Of a stretch of DNA of 64,000 bases, positions 33,246-40,664 are shown piece by piece. The translations under genes and the position numbers were made by a program. Source of the DNA: Streptomyces sp. VRA16 Mangrove soil (lineage in GTDB: Bacteria > Actinomycetota > Actinomycetes > Streptomycetales > Streptomycetaceae); NCBI RefSeq assembly GCF_017377775.1, contig NZ_JAFVLN010000025.1, positions 35,948 through 99,947 of the forward strand, in the 5' to 3' direction. The notes under the pieces were generated by a model that saw only the letters and a program-made list of their open reading frames with translations, was not told the origin of the DNA and ran no database searches. Every line of letters starts with the position of its first letter. Within the stretch, counting starts at the first letter, position 1.

Positions 33246-34027
33246 ACGAGCTCCCCCCGCGACGAGATGTGATCGAGCTGCTGCGCCAGGAGTGTGGCGA
33301 CGGCCTTGCTGTCGAGCGACTTCGGCCCGTACGCGGTGACGGAGACCAGCAGGTCGTCCTCGTACGCGCTGCAGACCAGCATGTCGAGCTTGGTGTCGCT
33401 GTCCCGGGGCGCGAGGAAGCAGTCCGCGTTGCGGTGCCCCTTGACCTTCGGGCCCTTGGTGAACACGCCGAGCGCGCGCAGGAACTCGGACTGGAACGCC
33501 TTGAGGTCGCGGCCCGCCTGCCGGTTCTGGATCTCGGCCAGCTGGGTCTCGACGACCAGGTCGTCGCTCTCCGCGGAGTAGCTGCGCACCGCGAGCCCCT
33601 TGAGCTTCAGCTTGTCGATGGAGCGGTGCTGGGCGTCGCGCTGGCGGGAGGGCAGGTCGTCGGCGCTCTTCTTGAAGCGGGCGACGGCCTCCTTGCCGGT
33701 GATCGCCTTGTCGTTGCCGAACTCGTCGATGTCGGGCCCGGGAAGGTAACCGTCGGGCACCGGCAGCAGGCGCTTCTCCAGGTCGCTCTGGCCTGATCGG
33801 GCCGAGCGCTCCTTGGGCTGCTTCGGCTTGCCCCAGACCTTGGTGGAGACGGTGCGGTCGGCGTCGTGCACCTGGACCGCGGTGTACACGACACCGCCGC
33901 CGACGACGGCCAGCGCGAGGACGCACGCGCCGGCCGCGGCGGGCCAGCGGCGGCGCGGCCTGACCGGTCCTGTCGGTTCGGGGGCCGCGGACTGCATGAC
34001 CTCGGGCTGCGGGAACTGGTCGCTCAC
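33242..34027 (-). CDS. Membrane-anchored extracytoplasmic protein, paralogue B
   Basis: 261 aa. A short cytoplasmic part (VSDQFPQPEVMQSAAPEPTG, then RPRRRW) leads to one helix at about 30-52 (AAAGACVLALAVVGGGVVYTAV). The outer domain starts with VWGKPKQPKERSARSG and contains LLPVPDGYLPGPDIDEFGND, reminiscent of GYLPGPD-type secreted domains, and a single pair of Cys (DCFLAPRD and LVCSAYEDD) that could form a disulfide. The GTG start overlaps the upstream stop (GTGA) and its end overlaps the next start. Function unknown. Confidence 0.7.
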   Translation of the reverse strand: MSDQFPQPEVMQSAAPEPTGPVRPRRRWPAAAGACVLALAVVGGGVVYTAVQVHDADRTVSTKVWGKPKQPKERSARSGQSDLEKRLLPVPDGYLPGPDIDEFGNDKAITGKEAVARFKKSADDLPSRQRDAQHRSIDKLKLKGLAVRSYSAESDDLVVETQLAEIQNRQAGRDLKAFQSEFLRALGVFTKGPKVKGHRNADCFLAPRDSDTKLDMLVCSAYEDDLLVSVTAYGPKSLDSKAVATLLAQQLDHISSRGELV

Positions 34028-34836
34028 AGGCGCTCCAACTGCCGCTTGGCGAGATCCATCGCGGACTTCTTGGGGATCGGCTTGGTGTCGTACATCCAGA
34101 TGTCCATGACGATGTCGCCGCGCGCGGCGAGCGCCCGGGACACGTACATCGGCAGATAGCCGGGCTTGGTGTCCGGGTGGTCGTACACGTAGACGCGGCC
34201 GTTGGAGCTGCCGGGGATCGGCTCGCCGCCGTTGCCCGCCCACGCGCTGTCCGGCATGTAGGTCTGCTGCCCGCTGAGGAAGTCGCGGGAGGAGAGTCTG
34301 TCGGCGTCGCGGAACTGGATCAGGTGGATCTCCGTCATGGACTGGCCCTTCTCCCAGCCCGACAGGGCGGCCCGCCGGAAGTCGTTCCTGGACAGGTCGC
34401 CGAACATCTCGTCCGGCTCCTTGTAGTAGCCGGCGTAGTCGTACTGGTTGAGCCAGCCCTGGACGGAGTCGGACTTCTGGGCGCCGGCCGGGCGCGGCAC
34501 GAGCAGCTTGCGCAGGTCGCCGTCGGTCCTGACATCGCTGTCCTGCGCGGCGGAGAGCGCCTCGGGCGCCTTGCCGCCGGACCGGGTGACCTGCTGCTGG
34601 GCGAGCGGCGGCAGCGGGTCGGGGTCGCGGCCCGCCTGCACGACGTAGCCGGTGCACAGGCCCGCGACGACGCCGAGCACGACGGCGCCGGCGATCAGCG
34701 CGACGGTACGGCCGCGGCGCGGGGCGGGTCTGTCGGCGGGCGCCGCGGCCGCGGCCTCGGTCTGCCCTTCGAGGCGCACCTCGAAGAACCCCTCGCCCTC
34801 GGGCGGCGTCTGCGGTGCGGTTCGTGGTTCTTGCAC
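34024..34836 (-). CDS. Membrane-anchored extracytoplasmic protein, paralogue A
   Basis: 270 aa. The N-terminus (VQEPRTAPQTPPEGEGFFEV) is followed by a membrane helix at about 45-65 (VALIAGAVVLGVVAGLCTGY) and an outer domain with LLVPRPAGAQKSDSVQGWLN and QFRDADRLSSRDFLSGQQTY. It is the first gene of the operon. The start is uncertain: GTG 34836 has GGA at 6 nt, while the frame also continues to GTG 34893 without a good ribosome-binding site. Together the three genes have no catalytic motif that I can see; adhesion, sensing or protein complex assembly are all possible. Confidence 0.68.
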   Translation of the reverse strand: MQEPRTAPQTPPEGEGFFEVRLEGQTEAAAAAPADRPAPRRGRTVALIAGAVVLGVVAGLCTGYVVQAGRDPDPLPPLAQQQVTRSGGKAPEALSAAQDSDVRTDGDLRKLLVPRPAGAQKSDSVQGWLNQYDYAGYYKEPDEMFGDLSRNDFRRAALSGWEKGQSMTEIHLIQFRDADRLSSRDFLSGQQTYMPDSAWAGNGGEPIPGSSNGRVYVYDHPDTKPGYLPMYVSRALAARGDIVMDIWMYDTKPIPKKSAMDLAKRQLERL

Positions 34837-34945
34837 GTGATCCAACGGGTCCCCCCACGGAACTCGAAGCGCAGATTCCGTATCCGCGCGCACAGGAGAC
34901 CCACAACAACCCCATGAGGTTGCACGGAAGTTGATGACGAATCGG

Positions 34946-35212
34946 TTACCGCGGTGGACGCCGCCGCTTTCCGTCCAGTTCGTCCCACCATTCGTCGGAC
35001 TTCGGGTCGCCGGAGGGGTCGTCCCACCAGCGGTCCTCGGGTCCGCGCCGGTTGGCGACGATGGCGGCGACGGGCGGGATGACCATGGCGACCACGCACA
35101 TGGCGACGGCGGCGGGGACGGACCAGAGCCGCACGAGACCCCACGCCAGGACGAAGAGGGCGATGCAGACGCCCATCATGGCGAAGTAGACGTGCTTCCG
35201 CCGCGCGTACAT
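34946..35212 (-). CDS. DUF3099 small membrane protein
   Basis: 88 aa. MYARRKHVYFAMMGVCIALF and LVRLWSVPAAVAMCVVAMVI form two membrane helices (about 8-25 and 30-52). An Arg/Asp/Trp-rich tail (EDRWWDDPSGDPKSDEWWDE) follows. It matches the DUF3099 family, present across Streptomyces and of unknown function. It is a single gene downstream of the hairpin at 35250. Confidence 0.8.
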   Translation of the reverse strand: MYARRKHVYFAMMGVCIALFVLAWGLVRLWSVPAAVAMCVVAMVIPPVAAIVANRRGPEDRWWDDPSGDPKSDEWWDELDGKRRRPPR

Positions 35213-35249
35213 GTCTTCAGCGTAAGCCTGCGGCGGCGTGCGCGGGCAT

Positions 35250-35307
35250 GCTGAAGGGCCGCACCCCGACCAGTGGCGTCCAACCCCCTGGGATGCGGCC
35301 CTTCAGC
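35250..35307 (-). terminator. 14-bp perfect stem terminator
   Basis: GCTGAAGGGCCGCA (35250-35263) pairs exactly with TGCGGCCCTTCAGC (35294-35307) around a 30-nt loop. It lies 16 bp after the stop of the DUF1416 gene and separates the rhodanese operon from the DUF3099 gene. Confidence 0.8.
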
Positions 35308-35323
35308 CGTTCTGCGAGATCGC

Positions 35324-35611
35324 TCAGACGGCGATCGCGACCTCCGCGAGCCCGCCCTGCTGGGCGACGACGGTGCGGTCGGCCTGGCCGCCCGGCACCA
35401 GCGCGCGCACGGTCCAGGTGCCCTCGGCCGCGTAGAAGCGGAACTGGCCCGTGGCCGAGGTGGGGACCTCGGCGGTGAACTCGCCGGTCGAGTCGAGCAG
35501 CCGCACGTACCCGGTCACCGGCTCGCCGTCACGCGTCACCTGACCCTGGATGGTGGTCTCACCGGGCTTGATCGTCGAGGCGTCGGGGCCGCCGGCCTTC
35601 GCTCCACACAT
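35324..35611 (-). CDS. DUF1416 protein
   Basis: 95 aa, all-beta, carboxypeptidase-regulatory-like sandwich. MCGAKAGGPDASTIKPGETT opens it, TIQGQVTRDGEPVTGYVRLL gives the first strands and GQFRFYAAEGTWTVRALVPG the middle. DUF1416 genes regularly follow a thiosulfate sulfurtransferase in actinobacteria, as here at a 35-bp gap. The family's N-terminal MCGA Cys is conserved and could receive sulfur from the rhodanese; this is inference. The operon ends at the hairpin just downstream. Confidence 0.85.
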   Translation of the reverse strand: MCGAKAGGPDASTIKPGETTIQGQVTRDGEPVTGYVRLLDSTGEFTAEVPTSATGQFRFYAAEGTWTVRALVPGGQADRTVVAQQGGLAEVAIAV

Positions 35612-35646
35612 GCTGAACTCCTAGATACGAGAGGTCGGTTGAGGTC

Positions 35647-36492
35647 TTACTTGTTGGCGCCGAGCTCGATCGGCACGCCGACGAGGGAGCCGTACTCGGT
35701 CCACGAGCCGTCGTAGTTCTTGACGTTCTCGACGCCGAGCAGCTCGTGCAGCACGAACCAGGTCAGCGCGGAGCGCTCACCGATGCGGCAGTAGGCGATG
35801 GAGTCCTTGGCCAGGTCGACCTGCTCGTCGGCGTAGAGCGCCTTGAGCTCGTCGTCCGACTTGAAGGTGCCGTCGTCGTTGGCGTTCTTCGACCACGGGA
35901 TGTTGCGCGCCGACGGGACGTGACCCGGACGCTGCGACTGCTCCTGCGGGAGGTGGGCCGGGGCGAGCAGCTTGCCGGAGAACTCGTCGGGCGAGCGCAC
36001 GTCGACCAGGTTCTGGGAGCCGATGGCCGCCACGACGTCGTCGCGGAAGGCGCGGATCGAGGTGTCCTGGGCCTTGGCCTTGTACGCGGTGGCCGGGCGG
36101 TTCGGGACCTCGTCGCCGTCGACCAGGTCGCGGGAGTCGAGCTCCCACTTCTTGCGGCCGCCGTCGAGGAGCTTCACGTCCTGGTGGCCGTAGAGCTTGA
36201 AGTACCAGTACGCGTAGGAGGCGAACCAGTTGTTGTTGCCGCCGTAGAGAACGACGGTCGTGTCGTTGCCGATGCCCTTCGCCGACAGGAGCTTCTCGAA
36301 GCCCTCCTGGTCGATGAAGTCACGACGGACCGGGTCCTGGAGGTCCTTGGTCCAGTCGATGCGGATCGCGTTCTTGATGTGGTTCTTCTCGTACGCGGAC
36401 GTGTCCTCGTCGACCTCGACGAGAGCAACGTTGGGGTTGTCGAGGTTGGCCTCGACCCAGTCGGCGTCGACCAGGACGTCGCTGCGGCTCAT
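35647..36492 (-). CDS. sseA: Thiosulfate/3-mercaptopyruvate sulfurtransferase (rhodanese)
   Basis: 281 aa with two rhodanese domains. The N-terminal inactive one runs about 1-140 (VDADWVEANLDNPNVALVEV, GNNNWFASYAYWYFKLYGHQ). The C-terminal active one has the catalytic Cys in the loop YCRIGERSALTWFVL near residue 232; the CRIGER-S loop is of the thiosulfate type. It transfers sulfane sulfur to cyanide or other thiol acceptors in the cytoplasm. It is often named cysA in actinobacteria. It is preceded by a 26-aa Cys-containing leader peptide gene and followed by DUF1416. Enzyme class is secure. Confidence 0.93.
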   Translation of the reverse strand: MSRSDVLVDADWVEANLDNPNVALVEVDEDTSAYEKNHIKNAIRIDWTKDLQDPVRRDFIDQEGFEKLLSAKGIGNDTTVVLYGGNNNWFASYAYWYFKLYGHQDVKLLDGGRKKWELDSRDLVDGDEVPNRPATAYKAKAQDTSIRAFRDDVVAAIGSQNLVDVRSPDEFSGKLLAPAHLPQEQSQRPGHVPSARNIPWSKNANDDGTFKSDDELKALYADEQVDLAKDSIAYCRIGERSALTWFVLHELLGVENVKNYDGSWTEYGSLVGVPIELGANK

Positions 36493-36627
36493 GCTGTTTC
36501 CTCCGGGGCAGTTGCGGCAGGCATGCGAAACGGATGGGTGCGGATACGCACGGTGACCCCGAGTCGTTCGTCTCGCCTCAAGGGGCCGGTGGGAAGCGGG
36601 TGTGGGGCCGGTGCCCGACCGTCCCGC

Positions 36628-36708
36628 TCAGACGGTGCGACAGAGCATGGCGGCGACGCGGCACAGGTCCACTGCCCGCCGCTTCGTGAGATCCGCCTGA
36701 CGCTTCAT
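36628..36708 (-). CDS. 26-aa leader peptide upstream of the rhodanese gene
   Basis: Reads MKRQADLTKRRAVDLCRVAA then MLCRTV and stops. This is the actinobacterial sulfur-metabolism leader-peptide type: a basic start and a conserved VDLCRV-like block with Cys residues. Ribosome pausing at Cys codons when cysteinyl-tRNA is scarce probably exposes the downstream rhodanese operon to transcription or translation. The 135-bp gap to the rhodanese ATG leaves room for the alternative structures. No Shine-Dalgarno sequence precedes ATG 36708, so a leaderless message is possible. Confidence 0.75.
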   Translation of the reverse strand: MKRQADLTKRRAVDLCRVAAMLCRTV

Positions 36709-36889
36709 GAGTCCGATCGTAAGGACGCATCGGCGGCCGTGTCACCGACGTGTCGAATACTGAGACGAGATCGACCACGATACGAGATGGATTATCGCCC
36801 GATCCCGCTCCCGCGGGCCTTGCGGTCCGCTGTGGCTCCGCTCACTCCTGCTGACCGGACGCACCCGTCTCGCATGACGGACATCCGTC

Positions 36890-37618
36890 CTAGCCGACGA
36901 GGTGCAGGTCCGAACCCGTCACGGAGATCTCGATGCCGTCCTTGACCGCCTCGACGTTGTCCAGCTTGATGCCCGCGGGCAGATCGTCGATCGCCTGCTG
37001 GAAGTCGGTGACGGCGCGCACCCGGTTCTCGGCGAGGTCGACCGCGCCGATCCTGGGGAGGCTGTCGGCCTTCGCCGAGACCTTGCCGTCGGTGACGGAG
37101 ATGGAGCTGATGACCGGCACGTTCACGGTCCTGCCGAGCAGCTTCACCGCGAGCTCGACCTTCACCTTGCCGTCGCCTCCGTAGGAGAGGCCGGAGATGG
37201 TGGCGGTGATGCCGGGCGCGAGCTGCGCCGGGTCCTGCTTCTGTACGGCCTTCAGGAGCTCGGCGTAGGAGATGCGCGCGGTGCCGGTCGCCGAGTCGGC
37301 GGTGGCCGAGCTGTAGCTGCTGTCGAACTTCACGCCGTGCATCTCGGCGTCCAGGTCGGCGATCCGGATGCTGCCGCCCGAGCCCTTGGCGTCGTAGTTC
37401 TTGATCCCGATCTCCACGTCGTCGAGGGTGCCGTCGGCGACCTGGGTCAGGAACGGGAATCCGTTGATGGACACCGAAGGCGTGCTCGGCAGCCCCTCGC
37501 TCTCCCGGATCTTGTCGGCGGCCTTGCCCTCGGCGATGTTCACCGCGATCCGGTCGGCGATCACGAAGAGCCCGCCGAGGATCACGACGATGATCAGCAG
37601 TATTCGCAGTGCACGCAT
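36890..37618 (-). CDS. LmeA-like (DUF2993) lipid-binding protein
   Basis: 242 aa. One N-terminal membrane helix (RALRILLIIVVILGGLFVIA, about 2-22) is followed by a beta-rich outer domain. INGFPFLTQVADGTLDDVEI (near 50-70) is the family hallmark, and AIDDLPAGIKLDNVEAVKDG lies near the end. In mycobacteria LmeA binds phosphoinositides in the periplasm and supports mannan synthesis. A second, larger member is encoded at 47146, sharing GFPFLTQ. ATG 37618 is taken because it opens the signal-anchor helix. Confidence 0.85.
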   Translation of the reverse strand: MRALRILLIIVVILGGLFVIADRIAVNIAEGKAADKIRESEGLPSTPSVSINGFPFLTQVADGTLDDVEIGIKNYDAKGSGGSIRIADLDAEMHGVKFDSSYSSATADSATGTARISYAELLKAVQKQDPAQLAPGITATISGLSYGGDGKVKVELAVKLLGRTVNVPVISSISVTDGKVSAKADSLPRIGAVDLAENRVRAVTDFQQAIDDLPAGIKLDNVEAVKDGIEISVTGSDLHLVG

Positions 37619-37735
37619 GCCGCGAGCGTACGGCGCACACCCCGGAGTCCGGGCCGCCCGACCCCAGTTGTGACAAGCCTGTCGATCAGCCGCGTCGGGG
37701 GCGCGGGCTGTGTCGGCCTGCGACTCCACCGCGCG

Positions 37736-37860
37736 GACGCGACCGGCGGTGGTCGTGCCCCGTCAGGGGCGCGGGGCCGTGTCGCACGGACGCGACCGGC
37801 GGTGGTCGTGCCCCTTAGGGGCGCGGGGAACTGCGCGACCAGCCCCCACCGGAGCTGCAC
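37736..37860. repeat. Direct repeats and common Streptomyces intergenic element
   Basis: GGACGCGACCGGCGGTGGTC plus GTGCCCC occurs twice, about 55 bp apart (from about 37736 and 37791). The second copy continues into GGGGCGCGGGGAACTGCGCG and ACCAGCCCCCACCGG, a word I recognise as an abundant intergenic element of Streptomyces genomes. No gene is visible here. Confidence 0.6.
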
Positions 37861-37952
37861 CCGGCGATGGCGGGGCCGGACCGAGCTGGACGCCGCCCGG
37901 GAGCGCTCACCCCGCGCCGGGGTGCCGCCTTGCCCACCCTGCCGCCCCAGGC

Positions 37953-38121
37953 GGCAGACTGCCCAAGGCGGCGGGGGCACGCGACGGCTTGCCCAAGGCG
38001 AGATGGGACGGCGGCAGATTGCCCAAGGCGGCGGGGGCACGCGGCGGCTTGCCCAAGGCGGGATGGGACGGCGGCAGATTGCCCAAGGCTCCGGGGCTCG
38101 ACGACTTGCCCGAGGCGGCCG
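37953..38121. repeat. Tandem 60-bp repeats with a 30-bp internal period
   Basis: Full units start at 37953 and 38013, and a decayed third runs from 38073. Each begins GGCAGAYTGCCCAAGGCGGC and has a second TTGCCCAAGGCG about 30 bp later, so this word recurs roughly every 30 bp. The array lies in the ~500-bp gap between LmeA (start 37618) and the membrane protein ending at 38131. The frame is open on the plus strand but codon use is not convincing, so I treat it as non-coding. Confidence 0.8.
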
Positions 38122-38130
38122 TGGGGGATG

Positions 38131-39291
38131 TCAGGCGATGGCTCGGCCCAGGATGTAGATCAGGGGGGCCGACGCGGCCAGGGGGAGGGCGACACCGGCC
38201 GTCATGTGGACGAACCGCGACGGGTAGTCGAAGGACGCGACCCGGTGCCCGACGAGCGCGGCGACCGCGGCCCCGAACCCGAGCAGCGCCCCGCCCGACC
38301 CCACCCCGGTCATCCCGCCGACGGCGACCCCCGCCCCGGCCCCGGCGAGCAGCGCCACCACGACGGAGGCGGCCGTCGGCAACGGCAGCGCCCGCGCCAC
38401 GACGGCGACGGCCACAGCGATCGCGCCCACCGTCACCGCGTCCGGCTCGGCGGCCAGCTGCCCGGTCGCCACGATCGCGAGCGCCGCCGACACCACGGTC
38501 GCCATCAGCCCGTACATCCGCTCGTCCGGCGAGGCGTGCGAGCGCAGCTGGAGGACGAGGGTGAGCAGCACCCACACCCCGAGCGTGCCGAGGATCGCGG
38601 CCGGAGCGTGCTCCCGCCCGGCGGCGAGCAGCGCGACGTCCGCCACGACACCGCCCAGGAAGGCGAGCGCGATGCCCTGGCGCGCGGGCCACATGCCGTT
38701 GAGCCGGAACCAGCCCGCGGCCGTGACGGCCTGGAGCAGCACGACAGGGACGAGCAGCGCGTACGGGCCGACGGCCGCGCCGCCCGCGAGCAGCAGTCCG
38801 AGCAGCGCCGTGAGCCCGGCCGGCTGGATCCCCGGCTCGATGATCGGCGAGCGCCCCTCGGCGCGGGCGCGCTGGGCGTCGGTGACCCGGGTGTTGCCGG
38901 TGGTGGTGGCGGGCCCGTAGGCGGGCTCGGAACCGGCGGCAGCGGCAGCGGGAACAGGAGCAGAAGCAGGAGCAGGAGCCTCGTACGACTGCTGCGGCTG
39001 ATGCTGCGGCTGATAGGCGGCGTCCTGGCCCGCGTACTGCCCCTGCTGGTGCTGAGCCTGGCCCTGCGCCGGTTCCTGGTACGCCCACTCCTGCTGCGGC
39101 GGCAACGGCTGCGCCGCGGCGCCGTAGTCGTAGCCCTGCTGCGGCAGCGGCGCCGGCTGCACCTGGGTGTCCCAGGTCTGTGCCTGCCACTGCTGGGTCA
39201 GCGGGGCCTCGTACTGCTGCGCCTGTGACTGCTGCGGCTGCTGCTGCCCGTAGGGGTCGTAGTCGTACGGGTACTGCTGGTTGTCACTCAT
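38131..39291 (-). CDS. Multi-pass membrane protein with Gln/Tyr/Pro-rich N-terminus
   Basis: 386 aa. Residues 1-140 are low-complexity, rich in Gln, Pro, Tyr and Ala (QQYPYDYDPYGQQQPQQSQA). About eight hydrophobic segments follow (for example GLTALLGLLLAGGAAVGPYA and AVTVGAIAVAVAVVARALPL). The short stretch NTRVTDAQRARAEGRSPIIE separates the two parts. It resembles the Streptomyces proteins found beside the MoaD-like gene; no function is assigned. The disordered N-terminus may bind protein partners. It starts 6 bp after the MoaD gene ends. Confidence 0.75.
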   Translation of the reverse strand: MSDNQQYPYDYDPYGQQQPQQSQAQQYEAPLTQQWQAQTWDTQVQPAPLPQQGYDYGAAAQPLPPQQEWAYQEPAQGQAQHQQGQYAGQDAAYQPQHQPQQSYEAPAPASAPVPAAAAAGSEPAYGPATTTGNTRVTDAQRARAEGRSPIIEPGIQPAGLTALLGLLLAGGAAVGPYALLVPVVLLQAVTAAGWFRLNGMWPARQGIALAFLGGVVADVALLAAGREHAPAAILGTLGVWVLLTLVLQLRSHASPDERMYGLMATVVSAALAIVATGQLAAEPDAVTVGAIAVAVAVVARALPLPTAASVVVALLAGAGAGVAVGGMTGVGSGGALLGFGAAVAALVGHRVASFDYPSRFVHMTAGVALPLAASAPLIYILGRAIA

Positions 39292-39297
39292 CGGGGG

Positions 39298-39552
39298 TCA
39301 CCCTCCTGCGAACGGCGGGAGCACCTCGACCGTGCCGCCCTCGGCAAGCCGTACCGTCTCATGGCCGCGCGTCCCGACGGGGTCGCCGTCGACGAGGAAC
39401 GAGCAGCGTTGCAGCACACGGACCAGTTCCCCGGGGTGTCGCTCACGCGCCGCCGCAAGGGCCGCGCCCAGGTCGTCCGCGTCGTACGGTTCCTCCGCGA
39501 CACCGGCGGCCGCCTTGGCTGCCGCCCAGTAACGGATGGTGCCCTGCGCCAT
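39298..39552 (-). CDS. MoaD/ThiS-family sulfur carrier protein
   Basis: 84 aa beta-grasp protein. MAQGTIRYWAAAKAAAGVAE opens the fold, CSFLVDGDPVGTRGHETVRL forms the middle strands and VEVLPPFAGG ends in the Gly-Gly needed for adenylation and thiocarboxylation. MoaD donates sulfur to molybdopterin synthesis, but no MoaE or MoeB gene is adjacent, so the carrier role may serve another pathway. GGAGCTG is about 7 nt before ATG 39552. It lies between the hydrolase and membrane-protein genes on the same strand. Confidence 0.85.
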   Translation of the reverse strand: MAQGTIRYWAAAKAAAGVAEEPYDADDLGAALAAARERHPGELVRVLQRCSFLVDGDPVGTRGHETVRLAEGGTVEVLPPFAGG

Positions 39553-39586
39553 ACCGGCAGCTCCTCTCAGTGATGCGGTCGAGGCC

Positions 39587-40423
39587 CTATTGTGCGGCAC
39601 CCGCCGTCGCGGCCCAGTCGGCGATCCGGGCGAGGAGCTCGTCGCTCGCCGCGTGCTCGGCGTGCCCCATGCCCTCCTCCAGCCACAGCTCCGCGCCCCC
39701 GGCGGCGGCCGCGGCCAGCATCCGGGGATGGTCGACGGGGAAGTACGGGTCGCTGTCGCCGTGCACGACGAGCAGCGGCGTCGGCGCGATCAGCGGCACG
39801 GACTCGACGGGCGAGAGCGGGATCGGGTCCCAGTCGTAGGGGTGGATCCGGGTCCGCAGCCCCAGCCGGCCCACCACGCGTCCCGTGGGGCGGGTGACCA
39901 GCCAGTGCAGCCGCCGCATCGGCGCCGTCCCCCGGTAGAACCAGCGGGCGGGCGCACTCACCGCCACCACGGCGTCGGTCCGCGCTTCCGTGCGCCCCCT
40001 GTGCGACGCCGCGTGCCGCAGCACCACGGAACCACCCATCGAAAATCCGACCGTCACCACGCGCGTGTGCCCCAGCGACCTGGCCCACTCGACGGCCGCC
40101 GCGAGATCGAGCACCTCGCGGTCGCCCACCGTGGAGCGCCCGCCGGAGCGTCCGTGCCCGCGGAACGAGAACGTGACCACGGCCGCAGCCTGCGCGAACA
40201 CCCTGGCGGCGCGCAGCACGTGCGGCCGCTCCAGATCGCCGGTGAAACCGTGCGCGAGCACGATCGCGAGGCCCCGGTCCCGGCCGCTCCCCGGCTCGTA
40301 CGCGGCGTCGACACCGATCCCGTCCTGTGTCCGGAGCGTCACGCGCAGTGGACGTTCGACGGGTCGTTCAGTGATCGGCTGCACAGAAGATCCACGCTCT
40401 TCACCTGCCGGACCCCAACTCAT
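39587..40423 (-). CDS. Alpha/beta-hydrolase
   Basis: 278 aa. VLAHGFTGDLERPHVLRAAR is the oxyanion region, TVGFSMGGSVVLRHAASHRG (near 145) the nucleophile elbow G-x-S-x-G, VVHGDSDPYFPVDHPRMLAA holds the acid Asp, and GMGHAEH the catalytic His. All three catalytic residues are visible. The substrate is unknown, probably an ester or thioester. ATG 40423 is supported by a CAGAAT box 7 nt upstream (leaderless pattern), but GTG 40384 is also possible. It is divergent from glnR, with which it shares a promoter region. Confidence 0.85.
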   Translation of the reverse strand: MSWGPAGEERGSSVQPITERPVERPLRVTLRTQDGIGVDAAYEPGSGRDRGLAIVLAHGFTGDLERPHVLRAARVFAQAAAVVTFSFRGHGRSGGRSTVGDREVLDLAAAVEWARSLGHTRVVTVGFSMGGSVVLRHAASHRGRTEARTDAVVAVSAPARWFYRGTAPMRRLHWLVTRPTGRVVGRLGLRTRIHPYDWDPIPLSPVESVPLIAPTPLLVVHGDSDPYFPVDHPRMLAAAAAGGAELWLEEGMGHAEHAASDELLARIADWAATAGAAQ

Positions 40424-40443
40424 GTGGGCTATTCTGCTGGGCG

Positions 40444-40477
40444 AAGGACTCGGGCAATGCAGCCCCCGGGTCCTTTT
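40444..40477 (+). terminator. Terminator-like hairpin in the glnR upstream region
   Basis: AAGGACTCGGG (40444-40454) pairs with CCCGGGTCCTT (40465-40475) over 11 bp with one G-U pair, and TTTTGTGCTTT follows. It is a textbook intrinsic terminator for plus-strand transcription yet lies about 190 bp before glnR, not after a gene. It may terminate a short leader RNA. Confidence 0.6.
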
Positions 40478-40664
40478 GTGCTTTCAGGGGAGTTGTATAC
40501 GACCTCACACCTGGCAGCTCAGGGCCCGGGGCGCGGGCCCGAAAAGCAACACCAGCAACACGAAGCAGTGCCGCAAACGTCCTCGCAGGGACCGAGGAGG
40601 AACCAGACGTTATGGGCGAGCGATCCGTGCACGAACGTATGACGACCCAGGCAGGTGGGGCGCG

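Noticed and set aside
37953..38121. CRISPR array
   Set aside because: Units are contiguous tandem repeats with no unique spacers and no cas gene is present.
37867..38564. Plus-strand repeat protein encoded by the 60-bp repeats (60 bp is a multiple of 3)
   Set aside because: No ribosome-binding site, and the frame runs into sequence opposite a real membrane protein gene. The 30-bp subperiod has base changes spread over all codon positions.
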